Assembly: GCA_030220185.1 (NCBI GenBank)
Contig: JASPKZ010010277.1
Location: 958,501 to 1,022,500, forward strand
Source: Diploptera punctata
Lineage: Eukaryota; Arthropoda; Insecta; Blattodea; Blaberidae
Length of the DNA stretch: 64,000 nt
Reading direction: 5' to 3'
Part shown: positions 22,013-31,984 of the stretch, piece by piece
How positions within the stretch are numbered: position 1 is the stretch's first letter
Layout of the letters: each line of letters starts with the position of its first letter
The notes under the pieces: model-generated
What the model was told of the DNA's origin: nothing
The model's database searches: none
Seen by the model: the letters and a program-made list of their open reading frames with translations, nothing else
Program-made: the position numbers and the translations under genes

Positions 22013-22676
22013 TCTTCTGTTATTTTTTATATCTGTATAATTCCATTATCTGTATGTTATCTATCATCTTATATCTACTTCTTCCCCGGGAATTTATTCC
22101 ATCCACCATTTCTTAAAATGAATCATTCAACAGGCAGTGGTTCGTCCATTTTTCTCCTCTTTTTTTATAATTTTCGTCATCATTCTCCCTACACTCACTT
22201 TTCTTAATGCAATCTCGAGTCTTATTTTTTGTCTGTCCATTTCGCATGATCTATTATTCTCGTTATCCATATCAAAATCCTGACAGATTTATATCCTTAT
22301 TGAAATGCTTAATTTAAAATGCTGCTTTGTGAATAGTTAAATGTGTAATTAATTTTTCATCCAGATATTAAGGCCAATTTTATTTTAATATCTTATAATG
22401 TTTCCCTGAATACGAATTTAACCTATACTTTTCAGAAGTGCTATAAAATATATTGCATGTCATATATAATTATTTTCTAATAAAATTCTTTATTTTAATT
22501 CTCATTAATATAAATATATATAATATTTATCCAGTCTTACAAAAATATTAATAAAGAAAGTATATTTATTCAAAATATAATCATGTAAACTAAAACACAC
22601 ACAATGAAAGAAAAGTTATATTATACGTATATCATTATATTCTCCCTTGAGTTTTATTATTGGACTTTAAATAATA
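22013..22676. other. Unassigned AT-rich interval
   Basis: 22080-22260 has a pyrimidine-rich look and may be a very old LINE on the minus strand, but no motif is firm. The rest is AT-rich without features. Confidence 0.35.
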
Positions 22677-22858
22677 AGTAATAATAATAATAATAGCTTT
22701 ATTTTACCTGGCAGAGTTAAGGCCTTAAGGCCTTGTCTACCACTCAACCAGGTTAAACTCAAGGCATTCGGTGTATGATTACTAATAGGTATCATAGATA
22801 TTTCCAATCTATGTGAATCTGTAATAATATCACAAAAATGTTACTCGCTTATATTATA
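22677..22858 (-). mobile_element. CR1/Jockey-like LINE 3' end
   Basis: (TAA)n, then CTTTATTTTACCTGGCAGAG, the hairpin AAGGCCTTAAGGCCTT and CTACCACTCAACCAGG. This copy has a perfect hairpin arm and the best match to the 38.9 kb copy. Confidence 0.72.
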
Positions 22859-22859
22859 T

Positions 22860-23170
22860 GAAATTCCCGAATATATTTCTCCACTTTATCCTATACTTTC
22901 TCAATAGGATTATTATCAGGGCTTTAGTGAGGCCAGATCACATCTGTCAGAGCCTTCCGTTCTTTTCTTTTGATTGAATCAACTTCATATAAATACACTG
23001 ACCTGTTAAAAGGCAAACCCTTTCCCTATTAGGCCCAAATCACATGATAATACATTACATTATATATTCAATGGTCATTCTTTAGTTTATACATCCTTCT
23101 ATTTTCATAATGTCTCTAACATTATCTGCTGCTATACATTCCCGAACCGTAATAGAAAGCCTTTCCATGT
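22860..23170 (-). mobile_element. Tc1/mariner transposase remnant
   Basis: The minus strand around 22868-22940 reads VIWPH, stop, SPDNNPIEKV, stop, DKVEKYIR. This is the W-P-x-x-SPDxNPIE signature next to the third catalytic acidic residue of Tc1-like DDE transposases. Upstream (to 23170) ITVRECIAADNV-like sequence fits the region before it. Numerous stops; no TIRs located. Confidence 0.6.
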
Positions 23171-23298
23171 TTAACTGTAAGCAGAATGCACTGCTGGTCC
23201 TCTCGTATTTCGTTAGCCAACAAATTTCCTCCTTCGGATAGCAAAGTTCTGGAGCTTCAGAAGAAAACTAACGAGTATAAATTACTTGAATTAAATTA

Positions 23299-23482
23299 AT
23301 GCTTTGCCAATTTAATTTAATTTGCAAAAGGATCATTAAAAAATTGAAAGCAGATGCCTGGAGGGCAATAGGAGATCAGGTGGATATACCTCCAGATATA
23401 GGTATGCAAGAAGAAAGCGATTTATTTTCTTCATACCGGCGTGAGAAAAGTAAACTAAAAAACAGCCATGGTACAGGAAAAG
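23299..23482 (+). pseudogene. MADF-like domain fragment, possible exon
   Basis: The frame includes KKLKADAWRAIGDQVDIPPD and later LFSSYRREKSKLKNSHGTGK. The AWRAIGDQ block and the YRREKSKLK block with its spacing match the second and third helices of MADF (Myb/SANT-like) DNA-binding domains as I know them. The frame meets AAAAG/GTATTG at 23482, a plausible splice donor. MADF genes occur as host regulators and as companions of PIF/Harbinger transposons; the first helix is missing, so a decayed fragment is more likely than a live gene. Confidence 0.5.
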
Positions 23483-23544
23483 GTATTGTAATATATATTT
23501 TCCAATGTTTTATTATTACAATTCGTAAATAAAATTGGACGGTT

Positions 23545-23720
23545 TTATGCATCAATAAGCGCCATTAAAACAAGAGTCCTTGATGTCATCTATTGCACTG
23601 GCTCATGAAGTAGGCCTACACACTTTTAGCGCCAAATCTTTAAAAATAGCCTTAATATTAAATACAAACGTAAACGCCATCAGTCCTATCAGAGATTCTG
23701 TATTTTGCAACGAACGCGAT
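23545..23720 (+). repeat. Repeat Y, copy 2
   Basis: Same landmarks as 15945-16155: TTGATGTCATCTATTGCACT, ACACTTTTAGCGCCAAATCT, AACGCCATCAGTCCTATCAG. Non-coding. Confidence 0.55.
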
Positions 23721-24255
23721 AGAGACATGGTTGGTTACACCTGCTCTGCAAAATGTCTACTGAAGGTTTGTGAGTTTCCTATGGATCGCAGGAGGTTCGT
23801 TGGAATTAATAATTTCGGCAAACAGAAGACGAGTGGTGCGTGTTCGCGGCGCGCAAGTGTATACGCACCTTGAGACTGAAAGTAAGATATATACAATATT
23901 ATTTACAAATATGAAATGCACGGGCAGTAAGCCATACGTGCTGTTGACAGTCCGTAGCAATAATGTGTAGTAACAATATAAAAAAAACACAATAGATAAC
24001 AAGACAATTACATTATGCACTAATTAAGTTACGTGTAGTTATTAAGTATTAATAAAATTATACTTTGCTTACATATTTATGAATGAGTGTTGTTCTTATT
24101 TTCCACGTCTTGTCGAGAAATTTACCCACCTTTATCCAATTTTCTGGGTTTACCATTAACTCGTAGCATGCCAACATATCGCGATTTGAATTTAGAAATA
24201 TTTCCGGCAACAACTGACGCCTGCAGTATTCTAAATCGTTACATTTTCCTAATAC
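23721..24255. other. Unassigned interval
   Basis: Part of this (23721-23880) may extend repeat Y. Short overlapping frames on both strands have no recognised similarity. Confidence 0.4.
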
Positions 24256-24808
24256 CACTGTGCAACAAAAAATAATTTTTGTTTGTCTCAGAAAGACAAA
24301 CATGTGATTCTGGTAGTATTTTTTCTCCTGAATTCAAATATGATATCGGCTTTTCTCCATCACGCAAAGTTTCCGAGAGACAGGAATTCATAATTTCAAA
24401 CACTTTAATATTTTCTACATTCGTAATTATACAATATTCGAACATTCGGACTCACCTAGAAAGTAAGGAATGACGATTTTTTTTTATATTTCGCCTGTGG
24501 AGCTTCCCTCTTGATGGTCCAACAATAATCGGCCAGCATATTAGGATTCCATTTGCCTCGATATTCCTTTTCCATAGCTGAAATCATTTGAGTTAGCTCA
24601 TTTGGTTTTATTTTACAGTGGACGAGAAAAGTTTATTAAAAATTATTACGAAAAAAGTTTATTCAAAATAAATATTTAAATTCATTAATTGAAATTGAAA
24701 TAAAAAATATGGATGATGGAGAAATTGCTAATACATATTTGAAAACACGATAAATACTGCATTAAGTACAACTATTGGTACTCATGAGACAAAAATCATG
24801 TTGACCAG
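24256..24808 (-). mobile_element. Repeat M, copy 1 (element with MEKxYxGKW-coding remnant)
   Basis: Ends are CACTGTGCAACA at 24256 and TGTTGACCAGTA near 24799-24810, giving a unit of about 550 bp like the copies at 33.4 and 62.2 kb. The minus frame reads ISAMEKEYRGKWNPNMLADY then CWTIKREAPQAKY. I recall this block as the C-terminal end of a transposon-associated protein abundant in arthropod genomes. The CACTGxxCAACA ends look like short inverted termini. Nothing upstream of the block survives. Confidence 0.6.
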
Positions 24809-24932
24809 TATAATATGTATTTCGTCGGTTCGAGGCTTTGGACATAATCGCATATTGTGATCGTCGGTAATTTTTAGAAATTTCCATACCAATAACCTAA
24901 ACCAAGCGAGCCCTGATCTGTCTTCAAATCCA

Positions 24933-24936
<4 letters not shown>

Positions 24937-24976
<40 letters not shown>
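24937..24976 (+). repeat. (TA)n microsatellite
   Basis: About 19 TA units directly before element Z copy 1, as also seen at 49935-49978 before copy 2. Confidence 0.95.
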
Positions 24977-24982
<6 letters not shown>

Positions 24983-24995
24983 AGATAGGAAATAC

Positions 24996-26003
24996 TTTAC
25001 AACATGTGACGCGAAAAATTTGTCGAAGTTCCAACCATACACCATGTGCATGCGCCAACAAACTCAAAGCGGTTTACATTATGGAATCACGGGATGCAGC
25101 CAGCACATACACGATATTTAACGAACCTAAATGCACAGGTTATACAGACAATAATAGAAAGTATACTTACATATGGATCAGAAAGCTGGACAATAAATGA
25201 AAGGATGCAGATAAGAATATTGGCAACAGAAATGGATAGATTACGGAGACGTATGAGAATATCCAGGCTACAACATATTCGAAATACATATATCAGACAA
25301 GAAATGGATGCACAAGAAACTGTTATCGATAGGATAACAAAGAGAGCTCTACAATGGCATGGACATGTACAACCGATGCCGGAATACCAGTGGCCTAAAC
25401 AGGTGTTGGATTGGATGGTACCAGGCAGAACGAGAAGGGGGAGAAGTAGAAGAGCATGGTATGAGGGAATATATGATGCCATGATGAAGAGGGGTATGGA
25501 AGATGGACAATGGGAAGATAGGAATCTCTGGAAAGCAGGAATCAAAGGCAAACTGCTGTAAAGTGGAAAGCCTGTATTAAGTATTAAGTAAGTAAATGCT
25601 AACCTAAAGACATTTAAGTACTCTAACCTGTGAAATACCAACCTAAAAGCTAACCTAACGCAATTTAAGCACTCTAATCTGTGAAAGAATGCAACGCCCA
25701 GAAATAAATACTATGTTCTGAAATTCTCAAGAATATGTGTTCAGTTAATTAGTAAATACTCTATGCTGGCTGCACTGGAACACGTATTTGTTGTTGCATA
25801 GAATCGTTAACATCAATATGGCTGCCATGTATTCATGCTACGTATGTTGTTAAATATCATAGAAAAATATATTGAAATAATTGTTAGAAAACATGTAAAT
25901 ATCAATGTAAATGGTGGGAAATAATTTGGAAAGTGTAACCCTAACAATAAAATTTGACAGGGGTTTATAAAGGAATTAGAAAAATCACGTCACACCTTGT
26001 AAA
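24996..26003. mobile_element. Element Z, copy 1: TIR element with 51-bp repeats, holding a LINE
   Basis: It begins TTTACAACATGTGACGCGA and ends with the reverse complement TTTACAAGGTGTGACGTGA, a good terminal inverted repeat. The interior shares CCATACACCATG-GCATGCGCC and, after the minisatellite, GGGCTGCACTGGAACACG-like and GGGAAATAATTTGGAAA landmarks with 49993-50950. Only about two of the 51-bp units remain here (25600-25690). A LINE-C insertion occupies 25129-25590. No transposase; a non-autonomous DNA transposon is inferred. Confidence 0.65.
25129..25590 (+). mobile_element. LINE-C copy, 3' coding end, inside element Z
   Basis: An almost uninterrupted frame (to the stop at 25559-25561) gives TIIESILTYGSESWTINERM, LATEMDRLRRRMRISRLQHI, LQWHGHVQPMPEYQWPKQVL and GRTRRGRSRRAWYEGIYDAM. 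These are the post-RT blocks of a non-LTR element. The tail is AAGTATTAAGTAAGTAAA. TAAATGC at both edges may be a 7-bp target duplication. The open frame makes it one of the younger copies. Confidence 0.75.
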
Positions 26004-26764
26004 ATTTAGCCCTTAGATTAACAATATAAAGGTAAAGTGATCCCACAACAGGCCTCAGGAGGCCCTTGGGGTAGTAGGAGGTTAAGGCTCCCACTTTTTC
26101 TAGACAATCGGCACTTTATGTCAGCCGGGTTGTCAGCCCTGCGTGACAGCCGCCTTTACCCCAGAACAAGCGTCTGGTACTCATATCGAATGCAATTAAG
26201 AAATAAACTTTTGCGATATTATGAGCTTTTTATGATTTGCAATATTCATTAAATGTTTTTAATTTCTTTTCTGTTTCGATCTACTTGTGACTATAGTGGA
26301 TATCCTGAAAGTTTGTTACCCAATAAAACTTAGTTAATGTAATATATAACGTTAAAATATCTTACTCTGCTTGATCTCTCTGTGATAATAATAAGCCATC
26401 AACGTTACAAGAGCAAATTACGAATCTCGTTTCCGAAATTTATCCTGGTAATTACAAGCGGTGCTCAGAAAGTGAAAGGCATGACTGTTTGACATTTACA
26501 GCTCTGTGGATGCGTAGGTAACATTAATTGCAGCTCGCCTTTAAGTCAGAATTTTTTGTGCAATTCCATTCCCTCCTGAATAGTTCTCCGCTGAATCGTA
26601 ATTTTTTGCACAGGTTATTAATATTATGAGAAAAGAGATAGCTAGGCTAGATTTAATATTGTATTTACAAAATGGTAGATTTCCCAATTTTTAAGTTTGT
26701 TCGATGCCCTAGAATATATATGTTTCTAACGATGTGAAAGAATACGTTACGCTAATTTATATCG
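26004..26764. other. Unassigned interval
   Basis: 26035-26185 is a GC-richer module (CAGGCCTCAGGAGGCCCTTG, including a short hairpin) that could be a SINE or LINE scrap without a partner here. The rest is AT-rich and featureless. Confidence 0.4.
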
Positions 26765-26905
26765 AATAAAAATCACAAATATCAAAGAATATAGAGATAA
26801 ATGGCTTAGGCATGTAGAAAGAATGAATGTAAGAAGATTACCAAAAGCAGCATTTAACTACAAGCCAAGAGGTTCAGGGCCAGTGAAAAGATGGACATCT
26901 GGCCC
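26765..26905 (+). mobile_element. LINE-B fragment, C-terminal blocks
   Basis: The frame reads KEYRDKWLRHVERMNVRRLP then KAAFNYKPRGSGPVKRWT. The Wx2HVERM, RLPK and basic RW-ending tail are the LINE-B signature. Both ends truncated. Confidence 0.65.
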
Positions 26906-27405
26906 ATGCCTCCACCCCTTGGGATACCTCGATCAGAGACCATACTCCCAAGGCCCAGATACTTGTCCTCCCTTAACTATCGCGTCCACGTTCAAGGTTC
27001 TCAGCAATAAAACCAACACCTCAGGCAGAAGGTGTTGGACTCGCAACTTCAGGGAAATTGTTAAGCTACACAGTACGTCACGTCGCTCAATCCTGACGAC
27101 CCCACAGTTGGTCCACGGGCTCCTCGAACCTATCCGGGAGGACTGCTGTCGCAGATCCACCGACCATTCCCCTGTTCTACCTCCAGGGACGCATCCTGCA
27201 GCCGTTGTGAGACCGGCTATGGCTTGAATCCTCAAGCCCCACAGTGTGACTTTAGTACATCTAAGTGCTCATCTCCTGGTGACCTCACAGAATAGCTGTG
27301 AGGCGGAACAGGCAATTCGCTCAGCCCGTGAAGTGAAGAAGAGAAAGGAGAAGATGAAACACAAATAAATGTCAGCTATATAGAAACTGTGTAAACTAAG
27401 CGAAT
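26906..27405 (-). repeat. Repeat W, unclassified GC-richer repeat
   Basis: The last 195 bases (27210-27403) recur almost unchanged at 30104-30299, which shows this is a repeat. Overlapping open frames of 100-134 codons on both strands reflect the lower AT content. No domain is recognised. It begins exactly where the LINE-B frame stops, so it may belong to that element's 3' region. Confidence 0.5.
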
Positions 27406-27742
27406 TCTTTACCATATTAAATTTATGGACCCATTTTACTGATTTACAGAATATATATTTCCTTTGGTAATCAAATTATATAGTTAATTTGCGAGAAAAC
27501 AAACATAGCTACACCGCTAGAGATAAGGTGAACCTCCGGTCCTAATAGCATGCTTTTTCTGGTTAACAAACTCGATATTACTTTCCTTGATTGTTTAATA
27601 TACGCCAAGTTTAGTTTCCAAAAAGGGATTACAGTCACTTGAGCTCCATCATACATACGCATGGACGCACACGCAAATAAAGATGCGTCTCCGTCACGTT
27701 ATAATAAAATATCCGAATATCAAAACTTAATTCATTATTGAT
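27406..27742. other. Unassigned interval
   Basis: AT-rich, no recognised element. Confidence 0.4.
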
Positions 27743-27754
27743 ATTCTTTCATAT

Positions 27755-28086
27755 CCATTCATCCATAGTAATTCTGCCCGAGGGCAGGTTTTTCACTGCA
27801 ATAATAGCATTTTCATGCTATGCTTTGCAGCTTTACAAGGGAATTATAGGTGTGGTAGCTTCCCGTTGCTTTCAACACCGATGAAGGACGATGATGATAA
27901 TGATGAGGATGATGATGGCCGGATGATTTTCGGGGACCGTTGGCCCCTAAGCTTCCTGACATTTGTCTTATAGGTGAGGAAAAACCCCGAAAAACCCCTC
28001 ACCGAGGAGCCTGTCCCGACCGGGATTCGAACCCGTGCCCGCTGCGTAACAAGGCAGCACACTACATCGAGACTACAGCGGTGGAC
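27755..28086 (-). mobile_element. SINE-2a, full length, 12-bp target duplication
   Basis: On the minus strand the tRNA-like head with CTGCCTTGTTACGCAGCGGG and the B-box GGGTTCGAATCCCGG is followed by GTGAGGGGTTTTTC, the GACAAATGTCAGGAAGC core and the a-type end (GCTACCACACCTATAATTCC to CCATAGTAATTCTGCCCGAG read in reverse). ATTCTTTCATAT flanks it at 27743-27754 and 28087-28098. Full, clean boundaries. Confidence 0.85.
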
Positions 28087-28090
28087 ATTC

Positions 28091-28095
<5 letters not shown>

Positions 28096-28147
<52 letters not shown>
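28096..28147 (+). repeat. (TA)n(TG)n microsatellite
   Basis: About 12 TA then 12 TG units immediately after the SINE target duplication. Confidence 0.95.
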
Positions 28148-28836
28148 ATGTGGATTTGTTTATTTGAATTATTTATTAATTTTTAATGTTTATTTATATT
28201 TCAATAAAAATAATTGGATTTAGGCTTCGAAAGTTGTTAAAACTAAAAGGAAATTTAGTGGACACATATTGGAAAATTAGATTCCTCAGATGGCGTTGGC
28301 AGCAACTTTCTGCTTATATTAATGGGCAGTTGCCAGTCTGTTTATTTTGTCTGTGCAGTAAATGCACACAAATAATTATTTGAGCGCAAAGAGCATACAA
28401 TTACGTACAAACACAGCACCATCAAGGAGCAGCCTTTAAATATTACAATGCAATCAACTTCATGGCGCTCTGCGTAGAAATGCAAGTAGCCGTTATGTTG
28501 TCAGAGAGTACTCTCAATAGAAGTATTTTGAATGTATAAAAATATACTTTTTCGACATTTTCTTTTAGTTTTGTATGTCAGTTTTCTATTTCTAATCGAA
28601 TCATCTTATAATGATACATCATAACGCTTGACATTAGGGGAATTATTTTATGTGGATGTACACTATTTGTCATGCTATACATTTTACAAACTTCAACACC
28701 ACTAATTCGGTTCGGGCTTAACCCTTTGACTTTCGATATCATTGAGGAGCGCATTACTTATGTATTGATCGAGTACATCAATATCGAGAATAGGATTTTT
28801 ATATGATAAAAGATGAGATTTCAATGCAGATACCAT
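28148..28836. other. Unassigned interval
   Basis: Unique-looking AT-rich DNA with no recognised gene or repeat. Confidence 0.4.
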
Positions 28837-28907
28837 ATGTATTATTCAACTGTTTGTGTGTGAAGCCAAAACAAAAGACGGTCATAAGTCTAACTTTCCA
28901 TTATATT

Positions 28908-29134
28908 GATCTTGAAGAAGATTTTCGGGCTGTAGGCCGTGGTCGTGGGGCTTGTAGTTCCCCGACGTTTCGCCAGAAACTGCGTCTGTGTCTCAAGACA
29001 ACTCTTGAGGATGCCAGACGCAGTTTCTGGCGAAACGTCGGGGAACTACAAGCCTCACGACCACGGCCTACAGCCCGAAAATCTTCTTCAAGATCATCAT
29101 AGCAACTCCGGCCGTGAAAGTCTACGTGAATACA
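28908..29134. mobile_element. Penelope-like foldback (inverted terminal-repeat) insertion
   Basis: Left arm 28908-28985 and right arm about 29018-29095 are reverse complements (GATCTTGAAGAAGATTTTCG against its complement), followed by the right-end segment AACTCCGGCCGTGAAAGTCT. The 13-bp repeat TTTCCATTATATT at 28895-28907 and 29135-29147 marks the insertion. The phrases CGAAACGTCGGGGAACTAC and CACGGCC link it to the PLE ends at 57.7 and 63.4-64.0 kb. No coding sequence: it is an inverted pair of PLE terminal repeats. Confidence 0.75.
29002..29042 (+). ncRNA. Hammerhead-ribozyme-like motif, one core base changed
   Basis: TTGAGGA in place of CTGANGA, a 6-7 bp stem II (TGCCAGA/TCTGGCG) with loop CGCAGTT, then GAAAC and GTC, followed by GGG that can pair with CTC before the core. 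The C to T change at the first core position should weaken or abolish cleavage. Hammerheads of this minimal form are known from PLE termini. Confidence 0.55.
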
Positions 29135-29213
29135 TTTCCATTATATTATTCAACTGTTTGTGTGTGAAACCAAAACAAAAGACAGTCAGAAGTCTAACTT
29201 CTCATTATACGAT

Positions 29214-29811
29214 GTTGTCATCTTACCTTTTAGTACATAAAAATCCTAGCTCAAGTTAAAACATACCTATCTATTTTTTTAGTTGATCTAATTCTTAGAG
29301 ATGTTTATGATTAAAATATAATTTTTCACCTTTACAATAATGTTCTAATTTTTAATTTTCTTTTTAGAGTTAGTTCTATCTATCATATGAAAAATAAGAA
29401 TTTCAATATTTCAAATGTGTAACTCAAAACGTGTGTGAGGAAAATGTATTATTTTAATGTAATATTATTTGTAATTAGAAAGATTAAACTCTTTCATATG
29501 CTTACGATACATATTGTACTTCTTCAGTGCGCAGGTATTCCAGCAGAAATTCTCAAATGTAGTAGGATTATGGCAATAATCAGGTCATGAAAATTCTTAG
29601 TATTAAAATATATCAGATTTCACTTCCACGAACCTTGACTCGAACTGTACTTTTATTGCAGTAGCGAACATGGGCATTAAAGAAGATAGATATAGACTGA
29701 GCAGCAGCTACTGAAATGGCGTTTGAAAATAACTGTGGGATATTCCAAATAGCCTATAATCATAAAGGCAGTGAGGATACATTGAAATAAATAAAACTTA
29801 CAACAAATCAC
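29214..29811. other. Unassigned interval
   Basis: AT-rich DNA without a recognised gene or repeat. Confidence 0.4.
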
Positions 29812-30332
29812 ATCCATCCATCCATAGTAATTCTGCTTGAGGGCAGGTCCTTCTCTGTAATCATAGCATTTTCATGCTATGCTTTGCAGCTTTACTAGGG
29901 AATTATAGGTGTGGTAGCTTCCCGTTGCTTTCCACACCGGTGAATATTGATTATGATGATGATGATGATTATTATAACGATAAGGATGATGATGATGGCC
30001 ATATGATTTCGGGGACCGTTTGGGCCTTAAAGTATTCCTGACATTTGTCTTACAGGTGAGAAAAAAACCCGATAAAAACCTCACCCAGAAAAACTGCCCA
30101 GACCGGCTATGGCTTGAATCCTCAAGCCCCACAGTGTGAGACTTTAGTACATCTAAGTGCTCATCTCCTGGTGACCTCACAGAATAGCTGTGAGGTGGAA
30201 CAGGCAATTCGCTCAGCCCGTGTAGTGAAGAAGAGAAAGGAGAAGATGAAACACAAATAAATGTCCGCTATATAGAAACTGTGTAAACTAAGCGAATTCT
30301 CGAGGTAGCATGCTGCCTCGAGACTACAGCGG
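29812..30332 (-). mobile_element. SINE-2a interrupted by a piece of repeat W
   Basis: The a-type 3' end and core (29812-30103, minus strand) are normal. At GACCGG the sequence switches to the 195-bp repeat W piece (30104-30299, the same as 27210-27403), then returns to the SINE head GAGGTAGCATGCTGCC at 30300-30332. Switching inside the shared GACCGG suggests recombination or template switching at microhomology. The B box is lost. Confidence 0.65.
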
Positions 30333-30480
30333 TGCACTATTCAATAATAAGGACTTTAATGATCTATGGAGCAGAAACGTGGACTATAAATGGCAAATTA
30401 AAGTCAAAATTGCAATGTACAGAAATGGATTTTTAAGATGATCTGCACGATGCTCTAAATTAGACAGAATTGGAGAAATC
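30333..30480 (+). mobile_element. LINE fragment, left arm of inverted pair
   Basis: The frame reads LIIRTLMIYGAETWTINGKL then KLQCTEMDF. It mirrors 30840-30980 on the other strand, and both are joined to a SINE-2 head through GCACTATTCAATAATAAG. Confidence 0.7.
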
Positions 30481-30498
30481 ACATCCATCAGTGTTAAA

Positions 30499-30501
30499 AC
30501 A

Positions 30502-30573
<72 letters not shown>
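30499..30573 (+). repeat. (TTA)n microsatellite
   Basis: About 24 TTA units. Read on the minus strand it is the (TAA)n tail of the LINE copy at 30574-30982. Confidence 0.95.
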
Positions 30574-30575
<2 letters not shown>

Positions 30576-30982
30576 ACAGGTTTTATATGTGTCAATTAAA
30601 TTTTTTATTCTCTTCCTCAATTCAATTCTATTCTTCCATTCATAATCCTGCAGTCCCCTGTCATTTATCAAATTCATAATTCCCTCTATTCATGTCTTCT
30701 TAGGTCTCCTTCTTTTCGTCCAATTTTAAACCACTCCAAGCTCACTATATTTAATCATCTACTTTACGTTTTCAAACCATTCATTTCCCACGTATTTTAT
30801 AGTTGTTTCGTTACAGTTAATTTTTTTCTCGGATAACACTGTTTCTAATTCTGTCTAATTTAGAGCATCGTGCAGCTCATCTTAAAAAATCCATTTCTGT
30901 ACATTGCAATTTTGACTTTAATTTGCCATTTATAGTCCACGTTTCTGCTCCATAGATCATTAAAGTTCTTATTATTCAATAG
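30574..30982 (-). mobile_element. LINE-C-like copy with (TAA)n tail, right arm of inverted pair
   Basis: The minus frames give MIYGAETWTINGKLKSKL, AARCSKLDRIRNSVIREKN and later AWSGLKLDEKKET, RGNYEFDK and LQDYEWKNRIELRKRIK-like remains. The post-RT layout is typical. Frames are broken. Confidence 0.65.
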
Positions 30983-30984
30983 TG

Positions 30985-31320
30985 CACCGCTGTGGTTTCG
31001 AGGTAGCGTGCTGCCTTGTCACGCAGCGGGCCCGGGTTCGATATCCGGTCGGCACAGGCTCCTGGGTGAGGTTTTTTCGGGGTTTTTCCTCACTTGTAAG
31101 ACAAATGTCAGGAAACGTAGGGCCCAACGGTCGCCGAATACCATCCGGCCATCGTTATCACCTTTATCATTATCACCATCATCCTTCATCGGTGTGGAAA
31201 GCAACGGGAAGCTACCACACCTATAATTCCCTAGTAAAGCTGCAAAGCAGAGCATGAAAATACTATGATTGTAGTGAAAGACCTGCCTTCGGGTAGAATT
31301 ACTATGGATGGATGGATTAT
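30985..31320 (+). mobile_element. SINE-2a, full length
   Basis: Head CACCGCTGTGGTTTCGAGGT starts just before, then CTGCCTTGTCACGCAGCGGG, B box GGGTTCGATATCC, the GTGAGGTTTTTTCG core, GTCAGGAAACGT and the a-type end GGTGTGGAAAGCAACGGGAA to AATTACTATGGATGG. It is the mirror partner of 29812-30332. Confidence 0.8.
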
Positions 31321-31984
31321 TAATCAAAACAAATAATGTAATCATTTATTTCATATGTACTCGTCTCTGAATTCATGCTAAAGTATCTCTGAATCCCTTT
31401 TAAAAGTTTGATCGAAAATTCAACACTGTTGACACATTATATTTGTAAAGGTAAAGATTATTAATTTTTATTTTGTACTGGTCACTATTTGAAGGAAATT
31501 TCTTTTTTATTTTAATAAAATGTCGTTATCCTATATTTTTAATCAACGCGAGTAATAATTAAGTTAGATAAGCTAGTCTCCAGCTTATTCAACTCCTTCA
31601 GGAATTTCTTGCTGACATGCTGCCACTCAGACCGTCTCTCAGGATTTCTCTTTTAGTTTGCGGTTATGTGAGAGAGTAACTGCTTACAATGTCCCTTGTC
31701 ACTTCACTTCCATCACCCACTCAAACCATCAGCAAGCGAACTTGTGTGTTCCTTACTGGTGAATGAATCTGAAAACACTATAGGGTTTTTCATGAATAAA
31801 AATTAGTATTGCCCTTATGGGAACACTTTTGTCACTTGTCGCCGCAGGCTGAGTGACAGAAATGGTAATATATCTTCCTCTTCTGCTCCAAGCATAAAAC
31901 ATCAGCAATATACTCGCAGTTTTATGGCACAGTTGTCTTCAATACTGCTATTAAATCCAACTCGTGATCATTCTGATGTGGTTA
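31321..31984. other. Unassigned interval
   Basis: No recognised element. Confidence 0.4.

Larger units (their letters stand above)
28838..29213 (+). repeat. About 65-bp direct duplication flanking the PLE insertion
   Basis: TATTATTCAACTGTTTGTGT through AAGTCTAAC and CATTATA occurs at about 28839-28907 and again at 29144-29213 with a handful of differences. The PLE foldback sits at the junction. Confidence 0.7.

Noticed and set aside
23580..23970. Overlapping frames of 66-97 codons on both strands as a small host gene
   Set aside because: The first part is repeat Y, shared with 15945-16155, and no domain or splice pattern was convincing.
25087..25641. 184-codon minus frame
   Set aside because: It is the antisense shadow of the LINE-C plus-strand frame, which carries recognisable motifs.
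26823..27235. Overlapping 134- and 100-codon frames as a host gene
   Set aside because: The start lies in a LINE-B fragment and the rest in repeat W, part of which recurs at 30104-30299. No domain recognised.
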